A DNA stretch of 64,000 nucleotides from CAZCEC01 sp964497615 (GTDB lineage Bacteria > Chloroflexota > Anaerolineae > Anaerolineales > UBA6663). Positions within the stretch are counted from its first letter, which is position 1; each line of letters starts with the position of its first letter. A model generated the notes under the pieces. It worked only from the letters and a program-made list of their open reading frames with translations, was not told the origin of the DNA and made no database searches. Made by a program: the position numbers and the translations under genes. Below, in pieces: positions 26,089 to 34,750 of the stretch. Where the stretch lies: positions 1 through 64,000 of the forward strand of contig CAZCEC010000001.1 of the NCBI GenBank assembly GCA_964497615.1, given 5' to 3'.

Positions 26089-27642
26089 ATGACAACCCGC
26101 GCCACCACGACCATCATCTTTGCCGTGCTGCTCATCCTGGTGGTGATGGCCGTCAGCGCCGCCATCACCTTCATGGGCTTCGCCAACAACGCCAAGTTCT
26201 CCGAGGCGGTGGTATGGGAGACGGATTTTACCGAGGCCCAGAGCATGAAGATTCTGGACTTCACCGGCGACGGCCAGGACGAGTTGTTCGTGCAGAACCC
26301 GGATACGGTGGCGCTCTATGACCAGGACGGCAACGAGCTCTTCAGCCGCGAATTCAACGACCCCATCAGCACCACCCTCGGCGACGTGAACGGCGACCAG
26401 GTGGAGGACATTGTGGTCTTTCACGCCAGCGGCGTGACCGTGCTGGACGGCGGCGCCCGTGTCCTTTGGGAGGCAGATCCGCGCGACCTCAGCACGGCCT
26501 ACCGGTCGGCGGTCTTGCGCTTTCAGGGCGGCGCGCAGGTCCTGTTAGGCGATGCGCGCGGCGCCGTCGTGGCCCTGGACAGCAGCGGCCGCGAGCTCTG
26601 GCGCGGCGCAACCACCATCACCGACTATGTGCGCGGCCTGGATGACGCCCGGATCGGCGGCGTGCCCCATGCGGCCGCGGCCAACCACAACGGCCTGGTC
26701 AAGCTCTTTGACGAACGCGGCAACGGGCTGTGGGAGTATCAGCTCAACGGCATCTTGCGGCGTCTGCGGGCCTACGACCTGGAAGGCGACGGCAACAGTG
26801 AAATCCTCATCGGCGGCGACAGCGGCCGGCTGGTGCTGCTGGAAGCCGCCACCGGCGCGGAGCGCTTCAACCGCGGGCTGGGCCAGACGATTGTGGAGAT
26901 TCGGGAAGTCGAGTTGGACGGCGAGCCGTCGTCGCGCGAATTCGTTGTCGGTGGCCGCGACGGCGGCGTGTGGGCCTTTGAGGCCGATGGGACGCAGTTG
27001 TGGTCGGCCTCCATGCCCGAGCGCGTCAGCGAGATCATCGCCCTCGACATTGACGACGACGGCGCCCACGAAGTGGCCGTCGGCGACGAGGGCGGGCTGG
27101 TGGCGATCTTCACCGGGCGCGGCAATCGCCAATCTCTCAGCAACTGGCCCAGCGCCATCTTCCGGCTGGATACCGGCCGCCTGACCGGCTCCGATCAACT
27201 CGCCGTGGCCGATGCCAGCACGGTGCAAATCCTCAACGTCCAGAAGCAGAGCGCGCCCTTCTGGTACTCGCCCCTCTTGGCTGGCGTGATCGTCTCCTTC
27301 ATCATCGCCTTTGCGGCCTGGTTCATCGCCACCATCCCGCCCAAACCGGTGCTCAAGGTCGCGGCGGAGGACCAGACCGTCGAAGGACTGCTGGCCCGCA
27401 ACCGCATGCTGCACGAGGGCCTGGCCGACGTGGAGCGATTGCGCGGCAACGGCGAGATGCCCAGCGAGTCCTATCTGGCTCGTCTGCGCGACCTGCGCGG
27501 CCAGTTGGCCGACACCCAGGCCGCCCTCTTGAAAGCCGGCCAGAACATCCGCCTGGAGACCTTCAAGTGCCCCAACTGCGGCGGCGCGCTGCCGCTGGGC
27601 CTCGACAAGTGCGAGTATTGCGGGCAGATCGTGATTAGCTAA
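26089..27642 (+). CDS. Membrane protein with an extracytoplasmic beta-propeller and cytoplasmic zinc ribbon
   Basis: 517 aa. An N-terminal transmembrane helix (about 9-30) is followed by FG-GAP/PQQ-type repeats (about 45-385; LDFTGDGQDELFV, GDVNGDQVEDIVV, YDLEGDGNSEILI, LDIDDDGAHEVAV), several with Asp-rich Ca-binding loops. A second transmembrane helix lies at about 393-417 (SPLLAGVIVSFIIAFAAWFIATI), then a coiled coil (about 430-485), and a C-terminal zinc ribbon CPNCGGALPLGLDKCEYCG. The build suggests a sensor or assembly protein linking an outside propeller to a cytoplasmic zinc domain. Function unknown. Its 3' end overlaps that of the convergent DUF2071 gene by 8 bp. Confidence 0.7.
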   Translation: MTTRATTTIIFAVLLILVVMAVSAAITFMGFANNAKFSEAVVWETDFTEAQSMKILDFTGDGQDELFVQNPDTVALYDQDGNELFSREFNDPISTTLGDVNGDQVEDIVVFHASGVTVLDGGARVLWEADPRDLSTAYRSAVLRFQGGAQVLLGDARGAVVALDSSGRELWRGATTITDYVRGLDDARIGGVPHAAAANHNGLVKLFDERGNGLWEYQLNGILRRLRAYDLEGDGNSEILIGGDSGRLVLLEAATGAERFNRGLGQTIVEIREVELDGEPSSREFVVGGRDGGVWAFEADGTQLWSASMPERVSEIIALDIDDDGAHEVAVGDEGGLVAIFTGRGNRQSLSNWPSAIFRLDTGRLTGSDQLAVADASTVQILNVQKQSAPFWYSPLLAGVIVSFIIAFAAWFIATIPPKPVLKVAAEDQTVEGLLARNRMLHEGLADVERLRGNGEMPSESYLARLRDLRGQLADTQAALLKAGQNIRLETFKCPNCGGALPLGLDKCEYCGQIVIS

Positions 27643-28381
27643 TCGCTTGGATCGCCCACTCGTAGGTTTCGATCCGGCTGACGAAGTGGAGCAGGGGGGG
27701 CGTGTCGGGCAGTGGCAGGGCGTGCGCCAGCGTCATTGAGTTGGCCGTGATCTCGGCTTCGGCCGGCTGCAGGGGCCAGGGCCCGTGGTGAATCTCGCCG
27801 CGGAACACCTGGCCCTTGCGATTCACGGTGTACAGACAGTAACGCTCCGTCAGCCAGTGTTCCAATGTGCCGGGCTGCGCCAGGTACACCTCCCCCGCTG
27901 GCCGGTATCGCCCCTGGAACTCGGCTGGCGCGGCGCGGCGGTGGGTGCGATAGCTGTGATAGTTCAGCCATCCGTCATCCCCTCGCCGGGCCGTCATGCG
28001 CGCGTTGTAATACGGCAGTTGATACCAACTCCGCGCGATCTGCACCGCCACCGGGTTCGCTGCGTCGAGGCTGAGGAAGTACACCCCGCGCTTGTCGTCC
28101 ACGCGCACATAGGTTCGGACGTTTAGCTCCAGGAAGTGTGACAGCCATGGCACCGGGAGGGTGAAGCGTGGAAACACCCGCGTCATGCCAAACGGCACCA
28201 CGCCCACCCAGCCCTGCCCGTCAAAGGTATCGAGTTCCAGCCCGGCAGGCACGATCCGGCGCAGCGCCGCCTCCGGCACGGGCCAGTGAGCGAACAGCAG
28301 GTCGTACCAGGTCTGGGTCATCACCCAGGGGCCGGGCGGCAGCGGCCACGGGCGGTGGTCGATTTCTTTCAGGACAGTCAT
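27635..28381 (-). CDS. DUF2071 (YqjF-like) protein
   Basis: About 248 aa, with the family pattern W..LLFAHWPVPEAALRRIVPAGLELDTFDGQGWVGVVPF near the N-terminus, ELNVRTYVR in the middle and YYNARM. The start is taken at ATG 28381 (MTVLKEIDHRPWPLPPG); the in-frame codon at 28411 lies inside the tRNA-Gln terminator and is unlikely. Members are of unknown biochemical function, and nothing in the neighbourhood narrows it. Confidence 0.85.
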   Translation of the reverse strand: MTVLKEIDHRPWPLPPGPWVMTQTWYDLLFAHWPVPEAALRRIVPAGLELDTFDGQGWVGVVPFGMTRVFPRFTLPVPWLSHFLELNVRTYVRVDDKRGVYFLSLDAANPVAVQIARSWYQLPYYNARMTARRGDDGWLNYHSYRTHRRAAPAEFQGRYRPAGEVYLAQPGTLEHWLTERYCLYTVNRKGQVFRGEIHHGPWPLQPAEAEITANSMTLAHALPLPDTPPLLHFVSRIETYEWAIQAIS

Positions 28382-28396
28382 CGTCTGCCAAAAGCA

Positions 28397-28432
28397 AGCG
28401 GGCGGGGTCACGTCGTTGTGACCCCGCCCGCT
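28397..28432 (-). terminator. Terminator downstream of tRNA-Gln
   Basis: Perfect 15-bp stem (AGCGGGCGGGGTCAC and its complement) with a 6-nt loop, followed on the minus strand by GCTTGCTTTTGG. It lies 10 bp after the tRNA-Gln 3' end. Confidence 0.85.
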
Positions 28433-28441
28433 GCACAGTCA

Positions 28442-28515
28442 TGGCTGGGGATGAAGGATTCGAACCTCCACAAACACATCCAGAGTGTGTCGTCCTGCCA
28501 TTAGACGAATCCCCA
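28442..28515 (-). tRNA. tRNA-Gln (anticodon CUG)
   Basis: The minus strand folds into a cloverleaf: acceptor TGGGGAT/ATCCCCA, anticodon stem ACACA/TGTGT with loop CTCTGGA (anticodon CTG), and T arm GGAGG..TTCGAAT. Discriminator G, and the 3' CCA is encoded. 74 nt. Confidence 0.95.
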
Positions 28516-28526
28516 AGGCTGCGGCC

Positions 28527-28556
28527 ATTTTACCACGCCCGGCGCAGGCCGGTCAA
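28527..28556 (-). promoter_or_regulatory. tRNA-Gln promoter
   Basis: On the minus strand: -35 TTGACC (28556-28551), 18-bp spacer, -10 TAAAAT (28532-28527) with an upstream TG (extended -10). It lies 12 bp before the tRNA. Confidence 0.75.
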
Positions 28557-28582
28557 CGCAAGACGATTGTTCCGGAGATTGA

Positions 28583-28634
28583 TTGACAACTGCACCCGTT
28601 TGTCGTATGCTCTCCCGTAGCTATAAACTTGTAG
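28583..28634 (+). promoter_or_regulatory. PadR-ABC operon promoter and candidate operator
   Basis: -35 TTGACA (28583-28588), 17-bp spacer, -10 TATGCT (28606-28611). Just downstream, CTATAAACTTGTAG (28621-28634) is an imperfect dyad in the leader, a plausible site for autoregulation by the PadR protein encoded next. Confidence 0.6.
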
Positions 28635-28646
28635 ATTAGTTTCCCC

Positions 28647-29291
28647 ATGTCCGTCCGAAATGCCCTTCTGGGCCTCCTCGCCCAACGTCCACGCCACGGC
28701 TATGAGCTGCACGCCGCCTTCGAAGCCGTGGTCGGCGGCGAGCAGAACTGGGACGTCAAGCCCGCGCAAATGTACACCACCCTGGCCCGGCTGGAGGCCG
28801 GCGGCCTCGTCCAAGAAGACTCGGTGGAGCAGGGCGGTGGCCCCGAGAAACGCATCTACGCCATCACCCCTGCCGGGCGCGCCACCCTGGCCGAGTGGTT
28901 TGCGCAAGGCGTCGAGCCCCCCCACCTGCGCGATGAACTCTTCGTCAAACTGATGCTCAGTCTGAGCATCGGCGGCGCCAACCCGCGCGACGTCATCCAG
29001 ACCCAGCGTGTCAAGCTGTTTCGAGACCTCCACGCCCTCACTGCCCGCCGCCAGCGGGCCGATCCCAAGCGCGACCTCGCCCGCATCCTCCTGCTCGACA
29101 AGGCGGCGATGCACCTTGAAGCCGACCTGCGCTGGCTGGATATGATCGAGGCCAGGCTCGAGGACGTCAAGCGGCAGCCCCTGCCGGAGCCGGTAGCCAA
29201 GCCCCGCGGCCGGCCCAAAAAGGTTGCGCACCGCGATCAGCCGGTACCCCAGGGCGGCCTGACCGCCGTGCGCAAAGGAGCCACCCGATGA
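28647..29291 (+). CDS. PadR family transcriptional regulator
   Basis: 214 aa. The N-terminal winged helix is typical: ALLGLLAQRPRHGYELHAAFE, then PAQMYTTLARLEAGGLV and the wing EKRIYAITPAGRATLAEW. The C-terminal helical dimerisation domain includes LARILLLDKAAMHLEADLRWLDMIE and a basic tail (KPRGRPKK, an AT-hook-like motif). It probably represses the ABC exporter encoded by the next three genes; its stop overlaps the ABC ATPase start (ATGA). Confidence 0.92.
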   Translation: MSVRNALLGLLAQRPRHGYELHAAFEAVVGGEQNWDVKPAQMYTTLARLEAGGLVQEDSVEQGGGPEKRIYAITPAGRATLAEWFAQGVEPPHLRDELFVKLMLSLSIGGANPRDVIQTQRVKLFRDLHALTARRQRADPKRDLARILLLDKAAMHLEADLRWLDMIEARLEDVKRQPLPEPVAKPRGRPKKVAHRDQPVPQGGLTAVRKGATR

Positions 29292-30160
29292 GCATCATTG
29301 AAGTGAGCGGCCTAACCAAGTACTATGGCAAAGCCCGCGGCATCGTGGACGTGTCATTCAACGTGGACCAGGGCGAGATCTTTGGTTTCATCGGTCCCAA
29401 TGGGGCGGGCAAATCCACCACCATCCGCCTGCTCCTGTCGCTCATCCACCCCAGCGGCGGCAGCGCCCGGGTCTTTAGCCAGGATGTCGTCACCCACGGC
29501 CCCGAAATCCGCCGCGACATTGGCTACTTGCCCTCGGAAGTCTACTACTACGAGGGTATGAAGGTCATCGACCTGCTCAAGTATTCCGCCAGCTTCTTCG
29601 ACGGCGACCGCACCCAGCGCATGCGCGAGCTGTCCGACCTCATGGAGTTGGACCTGAACCGCCGCATCAGCGACCTGTCGTATGGCAATAAGAAGAAGGT
29701 CGGCATTGTGCAGGGCCTGCTGCACAGCCCCAAACTGCTCTTCCTCGACGAGCCAACCGCCGGCCTGGACCCGCTCATGCAGCGCAAGTTCTTCAACTTG
29801 ATCCGGGAGGAGAATGCCCGCGGGGTGACGGTCTTCTTCTCCTCGCACATCCTGGGCGAGGTCCAGCGTCTGTGCACGCGCGTGGGCATCATCCGCGAGG
29901 GCCGGCTGGTCGAGATCTCCTCCATCCGCACCCTTCAGCAGAACAACTACAAGAAGGTGCGCGTGGCCGCCGATGGTCTCAGCGCGGCCGGCCTGGACCT
30001 GCCCGGCGTCACCAACCTGCAAGCTGAAGACAGCACTGCCAGTTTCTTCTTCAAGGGCGACATCAACGCCGTGCTTCAGAAGCTCAGCAGCCTCCACGTG
30101 TCGGATGTCATCATCGAGGAGCCGACGCTGGAGGAAATCTTCATGCACTACTACGAATAG
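29288..30160 (+). CDS. ABC transporter ATP-binding protein
   Basis: 290 aa, ABC-2 exporter type. Walker A GPNGAGKST, signature LSYGNKKKVGIVQGLL (first Gly of LSGG replaced by Tyr), Walker B LLFLDEPTAGLDP, and the switch His in FFSSHILGEVQRLC. A C-terminal ~80-residue extension is typical of drug or bacitracin-type exporters. It energises the two permeases that follow, under PadR control. Confidence 0.95.
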   Translation: MSIIEVSGLTKYYGKARGIVDVSFNVDQGEIFGFIGPNGAGKSTTIRLLLSLIHPSGGSARVFSQDVVTHGPEIRRDIGYLPSEVYYYEGMKVIDLLKYSASFFDGDRTQRMRELSDLMELDLNRRISDLSYGNKKKVGIVQGLLHSPKLLFLDEPTAGLDPLMQRKFFNLIREENARGVTVFFSSHILGEVQRLCTRVGIIREGRLVEISSIRTLQQNNYKKVRVAADGLSAAGLDLPGVTNLQAEDSTASFFFKGDINAVLQKLSSLHVSDVIIEEPTLEEIFMHYYE

Positions 30161-30168
30161 GCCAGGCC

Positions 30169-30978
30169 ATGAACCTCAACATCTACCGGCACGAAGTCCG
30201 CACCCGGCTGCGTTCCGTCATCGTCTGGTCCTTGGGTGTGGCGGCGCTCATCCTCTTCTTCTTCTCGTTCTTTGCGGTCTTCGCCGATCAGGCGGAGCTC
30301 TTGAACGAAATGCTGGACCGCTTCCCGCCCGAAATGAGCGCCGCCTTTGGGCTGGACAAGATGGACTTGTCCACCGTGCTGGGCTACTACAGCTTCATCT
30401 TCTTGTTTGTGCAGCTTTGTCTCGCCATCCAGGCCAGCAACTACGGCTTTGGGCTGGTCTCCATCGAAGAGAGTGAACTGACCGCCGACTTTCTCCTCAG
30501 CAAACCCGTCAGCCGTACGCAGGTGGTCACCAGCAAACTCCTGGCCGCCCTCACCGCCCTCACCCTCACCAATCTCGTGGTGTGGGTCGCCAGCTTCGCC
30601 GCCGTCACCCTCTTCCGCGGCGCCCGGGACTATCAGGCTGGCACCCTGCTCCTGTTGCTGCTCAGCATTGTGATCTTCCAGCTCTTTTTTCTAAGCGTCG
30701 GTCTGGTCGTGTCGCTGCTGGTCAAGCGTGTCCGCAGCGTCACGCCCTATGCCCTGGGCCTGGGCTTCGGCGCCTACGTGCTCAGCGCCTTCAGCGGCCT
30801 CCTGGGCGACGTCAAACTGGAGCTCCTCACGCCGTTCAAGCACCTCGACGCGGCCGCCATCGTCGCGCGCGCCGCATACGACGCGCCGTTGGTGCTGTTG
30901 AACGTAGCCGTGTCCGTGCTGGCGCTAGTGCTCAGCTATTGGCTGTATGTCCGGCGCGACATCCCGGCGGTGTCGTAA
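30169..30978 (+). CDS. ABC-2 type permease
   Basis: 269 aa, six hydrophobic segments (SVIVWSLGVAALILFFFSFFAV, FIFLFVQLCLAIQASNYGFGL, ALTLTNLVVWVASFAAVTLF, LLLLSIVIFQLFFLSVGLVVSLL, YALGLGFGAYVLSAFSGLL, VAVSVLALVLSYWLYV). EESELTADFLLSKPVSRTQVVTSKLLAA is the cytoplasmic coupling region of ABC-2 permeases. It forms an exporter with the adjacent ATPase and second permease. Confidence 0.88.
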   Translation: MNLNIYRHEVRTRLRSVIVWSLGVAALILFFFSFFAVFADQAELLNEMLDRFPPEMSAAFGLDKMDLSTVLGYYSFIFLFVQLCLAIQASNYGFGLVSIEESELTADFLLSKPVSRTQVVTSKLLAALTALTLTNLVVWVASFAAVTLFRGARDYQAGTLLLLLLSIVIFQLFFLSVGLVVSLLVKRVRSVTPYALGLGFGAYVLSAFSGLLGDVKLELLTPFKHLDAAAIVARAAYDAPLVLLNVAVSVLALVLSYWLYVRRDIPAVS

Positions 30979-30989
30979 GGAAGGGCATC

Positions 30990-31784
30990 ATGAACATCTT
31001 TGTCCGTGAGCTGCGCGCCAATCTCAAGTCGCTCGTAGTTTGGTGTGTGATCATCACCCTGCTCATCATGATCGCGGTTTCCAAGTTCTCGGCCTTTGCC
31101 GGCGACCCAGCCATGCTGGCCATGCTCGATTCTATCCCCGCGCCGATGATGGAAGCCCTCAACATGAGCACCTTCAACCTGACCACGCTGAGCGGCTTCT
31201 ATGGCGTCATGTTCATCTACTTTGGGCTGCTGGGGGCCATCGCCGCCGCCATGTGGGGCAGCGATATCATATCGAAGGAGGAACGCGACAAGACCGTCGA
31301 GTTTTCGCTGGTGCTGCCCGTCTCGCGCGGCCGGGTGGTCACCGCTAAAGCGCTCGCCGCCCTGGTCAACTGTCTTGCCTTTGTGCTCTTCACCTGGGCG
31401 GTGTCGCTGGCTGCGGTGCAGTCCTACGCGCCCGACGAATTCTTCTACAGCTTCCTGGCCCTCGAAATGCAGGGCATGCTCGGCATCGAGCTGATCTTCC
31501 TCGCCATCGGCCTGCTGTTGGGCTGTGCCATGCAGCGCTACAAGCTGTCGAGCTCCGTCGCTGTGGGCCTCATCCTGGTGACCTACTTCATGTCGATCAT
31601 CGCCGCCATGCAGGAACAGCTCGACTTCCTGAAGTACTTCACGCCGTTCAAGTATTTCGATGCTGGGGTGCTCTACCGCACTGGCAGCCTGGACGGCGAC
31701 TATCTCCTGCTCTCTGCCGGCATCATCGCCGTCTGTTTGGCCGCGGCGTATTGGGTTTACCGCCGCCGCGACCTGTACATCTAG
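30990..31784 (+). CDS. ABC-2 type permease
   Basis: 264 aa. The start at ATG 30990 (MNIFVRELRANLKSLVVWCVIITLL) is supported by AAGG upstream and by similarity to the preceding permease. Six hydrophobic segments and the same coupling motif ERDKTVEFSLVLPVSRGRVVTAKALAAL, so the two permeases are paralogues that form a heterodimer. It ends 12 bp from the convergent gltX gene, with no clear terminator between. Confidence 0.88.
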   Translation: MNIFVRELRANLKSLVVWCVIITLLIMIAVSKFSAFAGDPAMLAMLDSIPAPMMEALNMSTFNLTTLSGFYGVMFIYFGLLGAIAAAMWGSDIISKEERDKTVEFSLVLPVSRGRVVTAKALAALVNCLAFVLFTWAVSLAAVQSYAPDEFFYSFLALEMQGMLGIELIFLAIGLLLGCAMQRYKLSSSVAVGLILVTYFMSIIAAMQEQLDFLKYFTPFKYFDAGVLYRTGSLDGDYLLLSAGIIAVCLAAAYWVYRRRDLYI

Positions 31785-31796
31785 CGTCTTGGGCCG

Positions 31797-33269
31797 CTAC
31801 CCCAATTGCGCGCTGGCATAGGCCACCCGCGCCAAGCACTGCTCGCGGCCGATGATGGCCATGCTCTCGAACAGCGGCGGGCTGACGCTCTGACCGGTCA
31901 CCGCCACGCGCAGCAGCCCGAAGAGTTGGCCGGGCTTTAGGCCAAGCTGTTCGGCCAGGGCGCGCAGCGGCGGCTCCAGGGCCTCGTGCGTGAAACCACC
32001 TGCGGGCGTCCCGGTCAGCAGCTCCAGGGCCTGCTCGAGCGCGGCGCGGCACTGCGCCGGCGTCAGGCCTTTCACGGCGAAGTCGCCTGCTGCCGGCCGT
32101 GGTGCCTCCCGGAAGAAGAACCCCGCCATGTCCACCGCATCGCCCAGGGTGACGATGCGCTCCTGGATCAGAGGGGCCACGCGCCGCAAGGTCTCGTCAT
32201 TGGGCTTCAGGCCCGCTTGCTCCAGAAACGGCCGCACCCGCTCAGCCAGGTCGTCCGCCGTCAGCTTCCTCAGGTACAGGCCGTTGAAGTGGTCGAGCTT
32301 CTCGAAGTTGACGCGCGCCGCCGACGGCGTGAGGTGCTCCAGTCTAAAGCGCTCAATCATCTCGTCCAGCGACAGCAGCATCTCCTCCGCGCCAAAACTC
32401 GCGCCCATCAGCGCAATCCAGTTGTTGACCGCCTCCGGCACATACCCCAGGTCGCGCAGTCCGAGCACGAAGATCGATTGCTCGCTCGTCACGTCGCGCT
32501 TACTCATCTTGCCCTTGCCCGTGGGCTTGAGAAAGAGCGAGAGGTGTACCCACTTCGGCTCCTCCCAGCCAAAAGCCCGGACGATGAGCCCGTGCAGCGG
32601 AAAGGTGCTCAGCCACTCACTGCCCCGGAACACATGCGTGATGCCCATCAGATGGTCATCCACCATCGCCGCCAGGTGATAGACCGCAAACCCATCCGAC
32701 TTGATCAGGATGTAGTCGTCAATGTTACGGTTCTCGACCGTGATGTCGCCCCGCAGTTCGTCGTGTACGGTCGTCGCGCCCTCCTCGGGCGTCCTGAAGC
32801 GGATGGTGTGCGGCTCGGCGGCGGCGCGCGCGGCGGCCTCGGCTGGTGGGAGGGCGCGGCACCGGCCGTCGTAGCGCAGGGGCATCTTGGCCGCCATTTG
32901 CGCGGCGCGCACCTCCTTCAGGCGCTCCTGGGTGCAGAAGCAGTAGTAGGCGTGCCCGCTCTCAATGAGCTGGCGGGCATACTCGAGATAGATCTGCTTG
33001 CGGGCCGTCTGAGTGTAGGGGGCGTGCGGGCCGCCAATGTCGGGGCCTTCATCCCACGTGAGGCCCAGCCAGTGCAGGGCCCTGAGGATGTCGTCGAGCG
33101 CCTCGGGGGTGTTGCGCTTGAGGTCGGTGTCCTCGATGCGCAGGATGAACTGCCCGCCGGTTTGGCGGGCCAGCAGGTAGTTATACAGCGCCGTGCGGGC
33201 CCCGCCGATGTGAAAGTGGCCGGTGGGGGAGGGCGCCATGCGAACTCTGGCAGGTTGGGGAGCAGTCAT
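31797..33269 (-). CDS. gltX: Glutamate--tRNA ligase
   Basis: 490 aa class I synthetase. PSPTGHFHIGG at 13-23 is the HIGH region, followed by the catalytic RIEDTD; GKGKMSKRD is the KMSKS loop. The C-terminal anticodon-binding helical domain (NFEKLDHFNGLYLRKL..) is complete. A CFCTQERLKEVR segment lies where the zinc-binding or degenerate zinc site is found. Last gene of the minC-minD-minE-rodA-gltX run, 74 bp after rodA. Confidence 0.97.
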   Translation of the reverse strand: MTAPQPARVRMAPSPTGHFHIGGARTALYNYLLARQTGGQFILRIEDTDLKRNTPEALDDILRALHWLGLTWDEGPDIGGPHAPYTQTARKQIYLEYARQLIESGHAYYCFCTQERLKEVRAAQMAAKMPLRYDGRCRALPPAEAAARAAAEPHTIRFRTPEEGATTVHDELRGDITVENRNIDDYILIKSDGFAVYHLAAMVDDHLMGITHVFRGSEWLSTFPLHGLIVRAFGWEEPKWVHLSLFLKPTGKGKMSKRDVTSEQSIFVLGLRDLGYVPEAVNNWIALMGASFGAEEMLLSLDEMIERFRLEHLTPSAARVNFEKLDHFNGLYLRKLTADDLAERVRPFLEQAGLKPNDETLRRVAPLIQERIVTLGDAVDMAGFFFREAPRPAAGDFAVKGLTPAQCRAALEQALELLTGTPAGGFTHEALEPPLRALAEQLGLKPGQLFGLLRVAVTGQSVSPPLFESMAIIGREQCLARVAYASAQLG

Positions 33270-33343
33270 GGGATCGGCCTGAATCGGAGCCCGTGCCTCG
33301 CAGCGGGCGCCTCGCGTTTCACGCCTCGCCTCTAGCGGGCGCC

Positions 33344-34468
33344 CTAGAATTCAATCTTTTTCTGTCTCAGTACAACGGATTCCACCAGCCCGATGCCGAA
33401 GAGGAACGTCCACAGCGCGCTGCCGCCGTAGCTGACGAACGGCAGGGGCAGGCCGCTGACGGGCAGCAGGCGCATGTTCATGCCGATGTTGAAAAAGGAC
33501 TGGTAGAGCACGACGATGCCGATGCCGTAGCAGATGAAGCTGCCGAACGGGTCGCGCGCCAACTGCCCGGCGCGGAAGATGCGGTACACAATGAAGGCGA
33601 TCAGCGCGATGACCAGCCCTGCGCCGATAAAACCCAGTTCGTTGGAGATGGCCGAGAAGATGAAGTCGGTATGGCGGACTTTCAGGAAACGCAGCTGCAC
33701 CTGGCTGCCGTGCGCGTAGCCTTGCCCAAACAGCCCCCCCGAGCCAATGCTCACCAGCGCCTGCTGGATGTTGTAGGCCGCGTCCTGGTAATCCGCCGAT
33801 TCCGGGTTGGGCAGAAAGTACACGATCAGGCGGTCGGCCATGTAGCGCAAGCCCGGGATCTCCAGGATGGTTAGGAACCCGATGGGCACCGCCGCTGCCA
33901 CCGTCCCCGCAAACAGGCTGATGTGCCGCAGCCGCATTCCCGCCGCCCACATGATCGTGAACCAGATGACGATATAGATGACGGCCGTGCTCAGGTCAGG
34001 CTGCACGAAGATGAGGATGATCGGCACGCCGATGTGGACCAGGGTGCGCAGGATGAAGCCCAGCCGCCCGATCTGCTCGGTGTTGGCTGCCACCATCGCG
34101 CCCAGCGTCAGCACGATCAGGAACTTGCCCAACTCGGACGGCTGGAAGAGGACGAAGCCCAGGTCAATCCAGCGGTTGGCCCCGAAGTTCGTCACGCCCA
34201 GGGCGTCCACGATCAGCAGCAGGATGACCAGGGTGGCGTACAGCGCGCCCGACACGCTGGCCCAGATGCGATAGTCCACTGCGCCCACCAGGAAGATGAT
34301 GGGCACGCCGACCAGCACATACAAAAGCTGCCGGCCTGTCTCGAATGCGCCGCCGTCGGGGGTGGTCAGCACCGTCGAGCGGATCATGGCGGTGCCGATG
34401 ATGACGAGCACCGCCACCGCGCCCAGCAGCGCGAAGTCGAAGTGCCGCCAGATCTTGCTCTGGTCCAT
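33344..34468 (-). CDS. rodA: Peptidoglycan glycosyltransferase RodA (SEDS family)
   Basis: 374 aa, about ten transmembrane segments. SEDS motifs: GANRWIDLGFVLFQPSELGKFLIVL, FVQPDLSTAVIYI, YNIQQALVSIGSGGLFGQGY, HTDFIFSAISNELGF and the C-terminal LPLPFVSYGGSALWTFLFGIGL. It polymerises glycan strands during elongation together with the transpeptidase MrdA encoded upstream. The ATG overlaps the minE stop by one base. Confidence 0.95.
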   Translation of the reverse strand: MDQSKIWRHFDFALLGAVAVLVIIGTAMIRSTVLTTPDGGAFETGRQLLYVLVGVPIIFLVGAVDYRIWASVSGALYATLVILLLIVDALGVTNFGANRWIDLGFVLFQPSELGKFLIVLTLGAMVAANTEQIGRLGFILRTLVHIGVPIILIFVQPDLSTAVIYIVIWFTIMWAAGMRLRHISLFAGTVAAAVPIGFLTILEIPGLRYMADRLIVYFLPNPESADYQDAAYNIQQALVSIGSGGLFGQGYAHGSQVQLRFLKVRHTDFIFSAISNELGFIGAGLVIALIAFIVYRIFRAGQLARDPFGSFICYGIGIVVLYQSFFNIGMNMRLLPVSGLPLPFVSYGGSALWTFLFGIGLVESVVLRQKKIEF

Positions 34469-34749
34469 TACCGCCGCCGCTTCTTGCTTCCCCCCGGCGC
34501 CGAGACCAATGGAATATTCGCCACCAGCTTGTTCTCGCGCTGGGATTGGGTCAGGCTGATTTCGACCCCGTCGCGCACGATGTCCACATGCTTGGAGATG
34601 ACGGCGATAATCTCGTCCTTCAGGGTCTCCAGCACCGCCGGTGACAGGTCAGTCCGGTCGTGGATCAGGACGAACTGCAAGCGCTCCTTGGCCGTCTTGG
34701 CGCTGGCAGCCGGCGGGCGGCCAAACAGGCGATCCAGGAAATTTTGCAC
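34468..34749 (-). CDS. minE: Cell division topological specificity factor MinE
   Basis: 93 aa from a GTG start (VQNFLDRLFGRPPAASAKTAKERLQFVLIHDR). The N-terminal MinD-activating segment AKERLQFVLIHDR and the dimerisation strand DGVEISLTQSQRENKLVANIPL are clear. The GTG follows the minD stop by one base. A C-terminal basic tail (GGSKKRRR) is added. With MinC and MinD it restricts the division site to midcell. Confidence 0.95.
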   Translation of the reverse strand: MQNFLDRLFGRPPAASAKTAKERLQFVLIHDRTDLSPAVLETLKDEIIAVISKHVDIVRDGVEISLTQSQRENKLVANIPLVSAPGGSKKRRR

Positions 34750-34750
34750 C

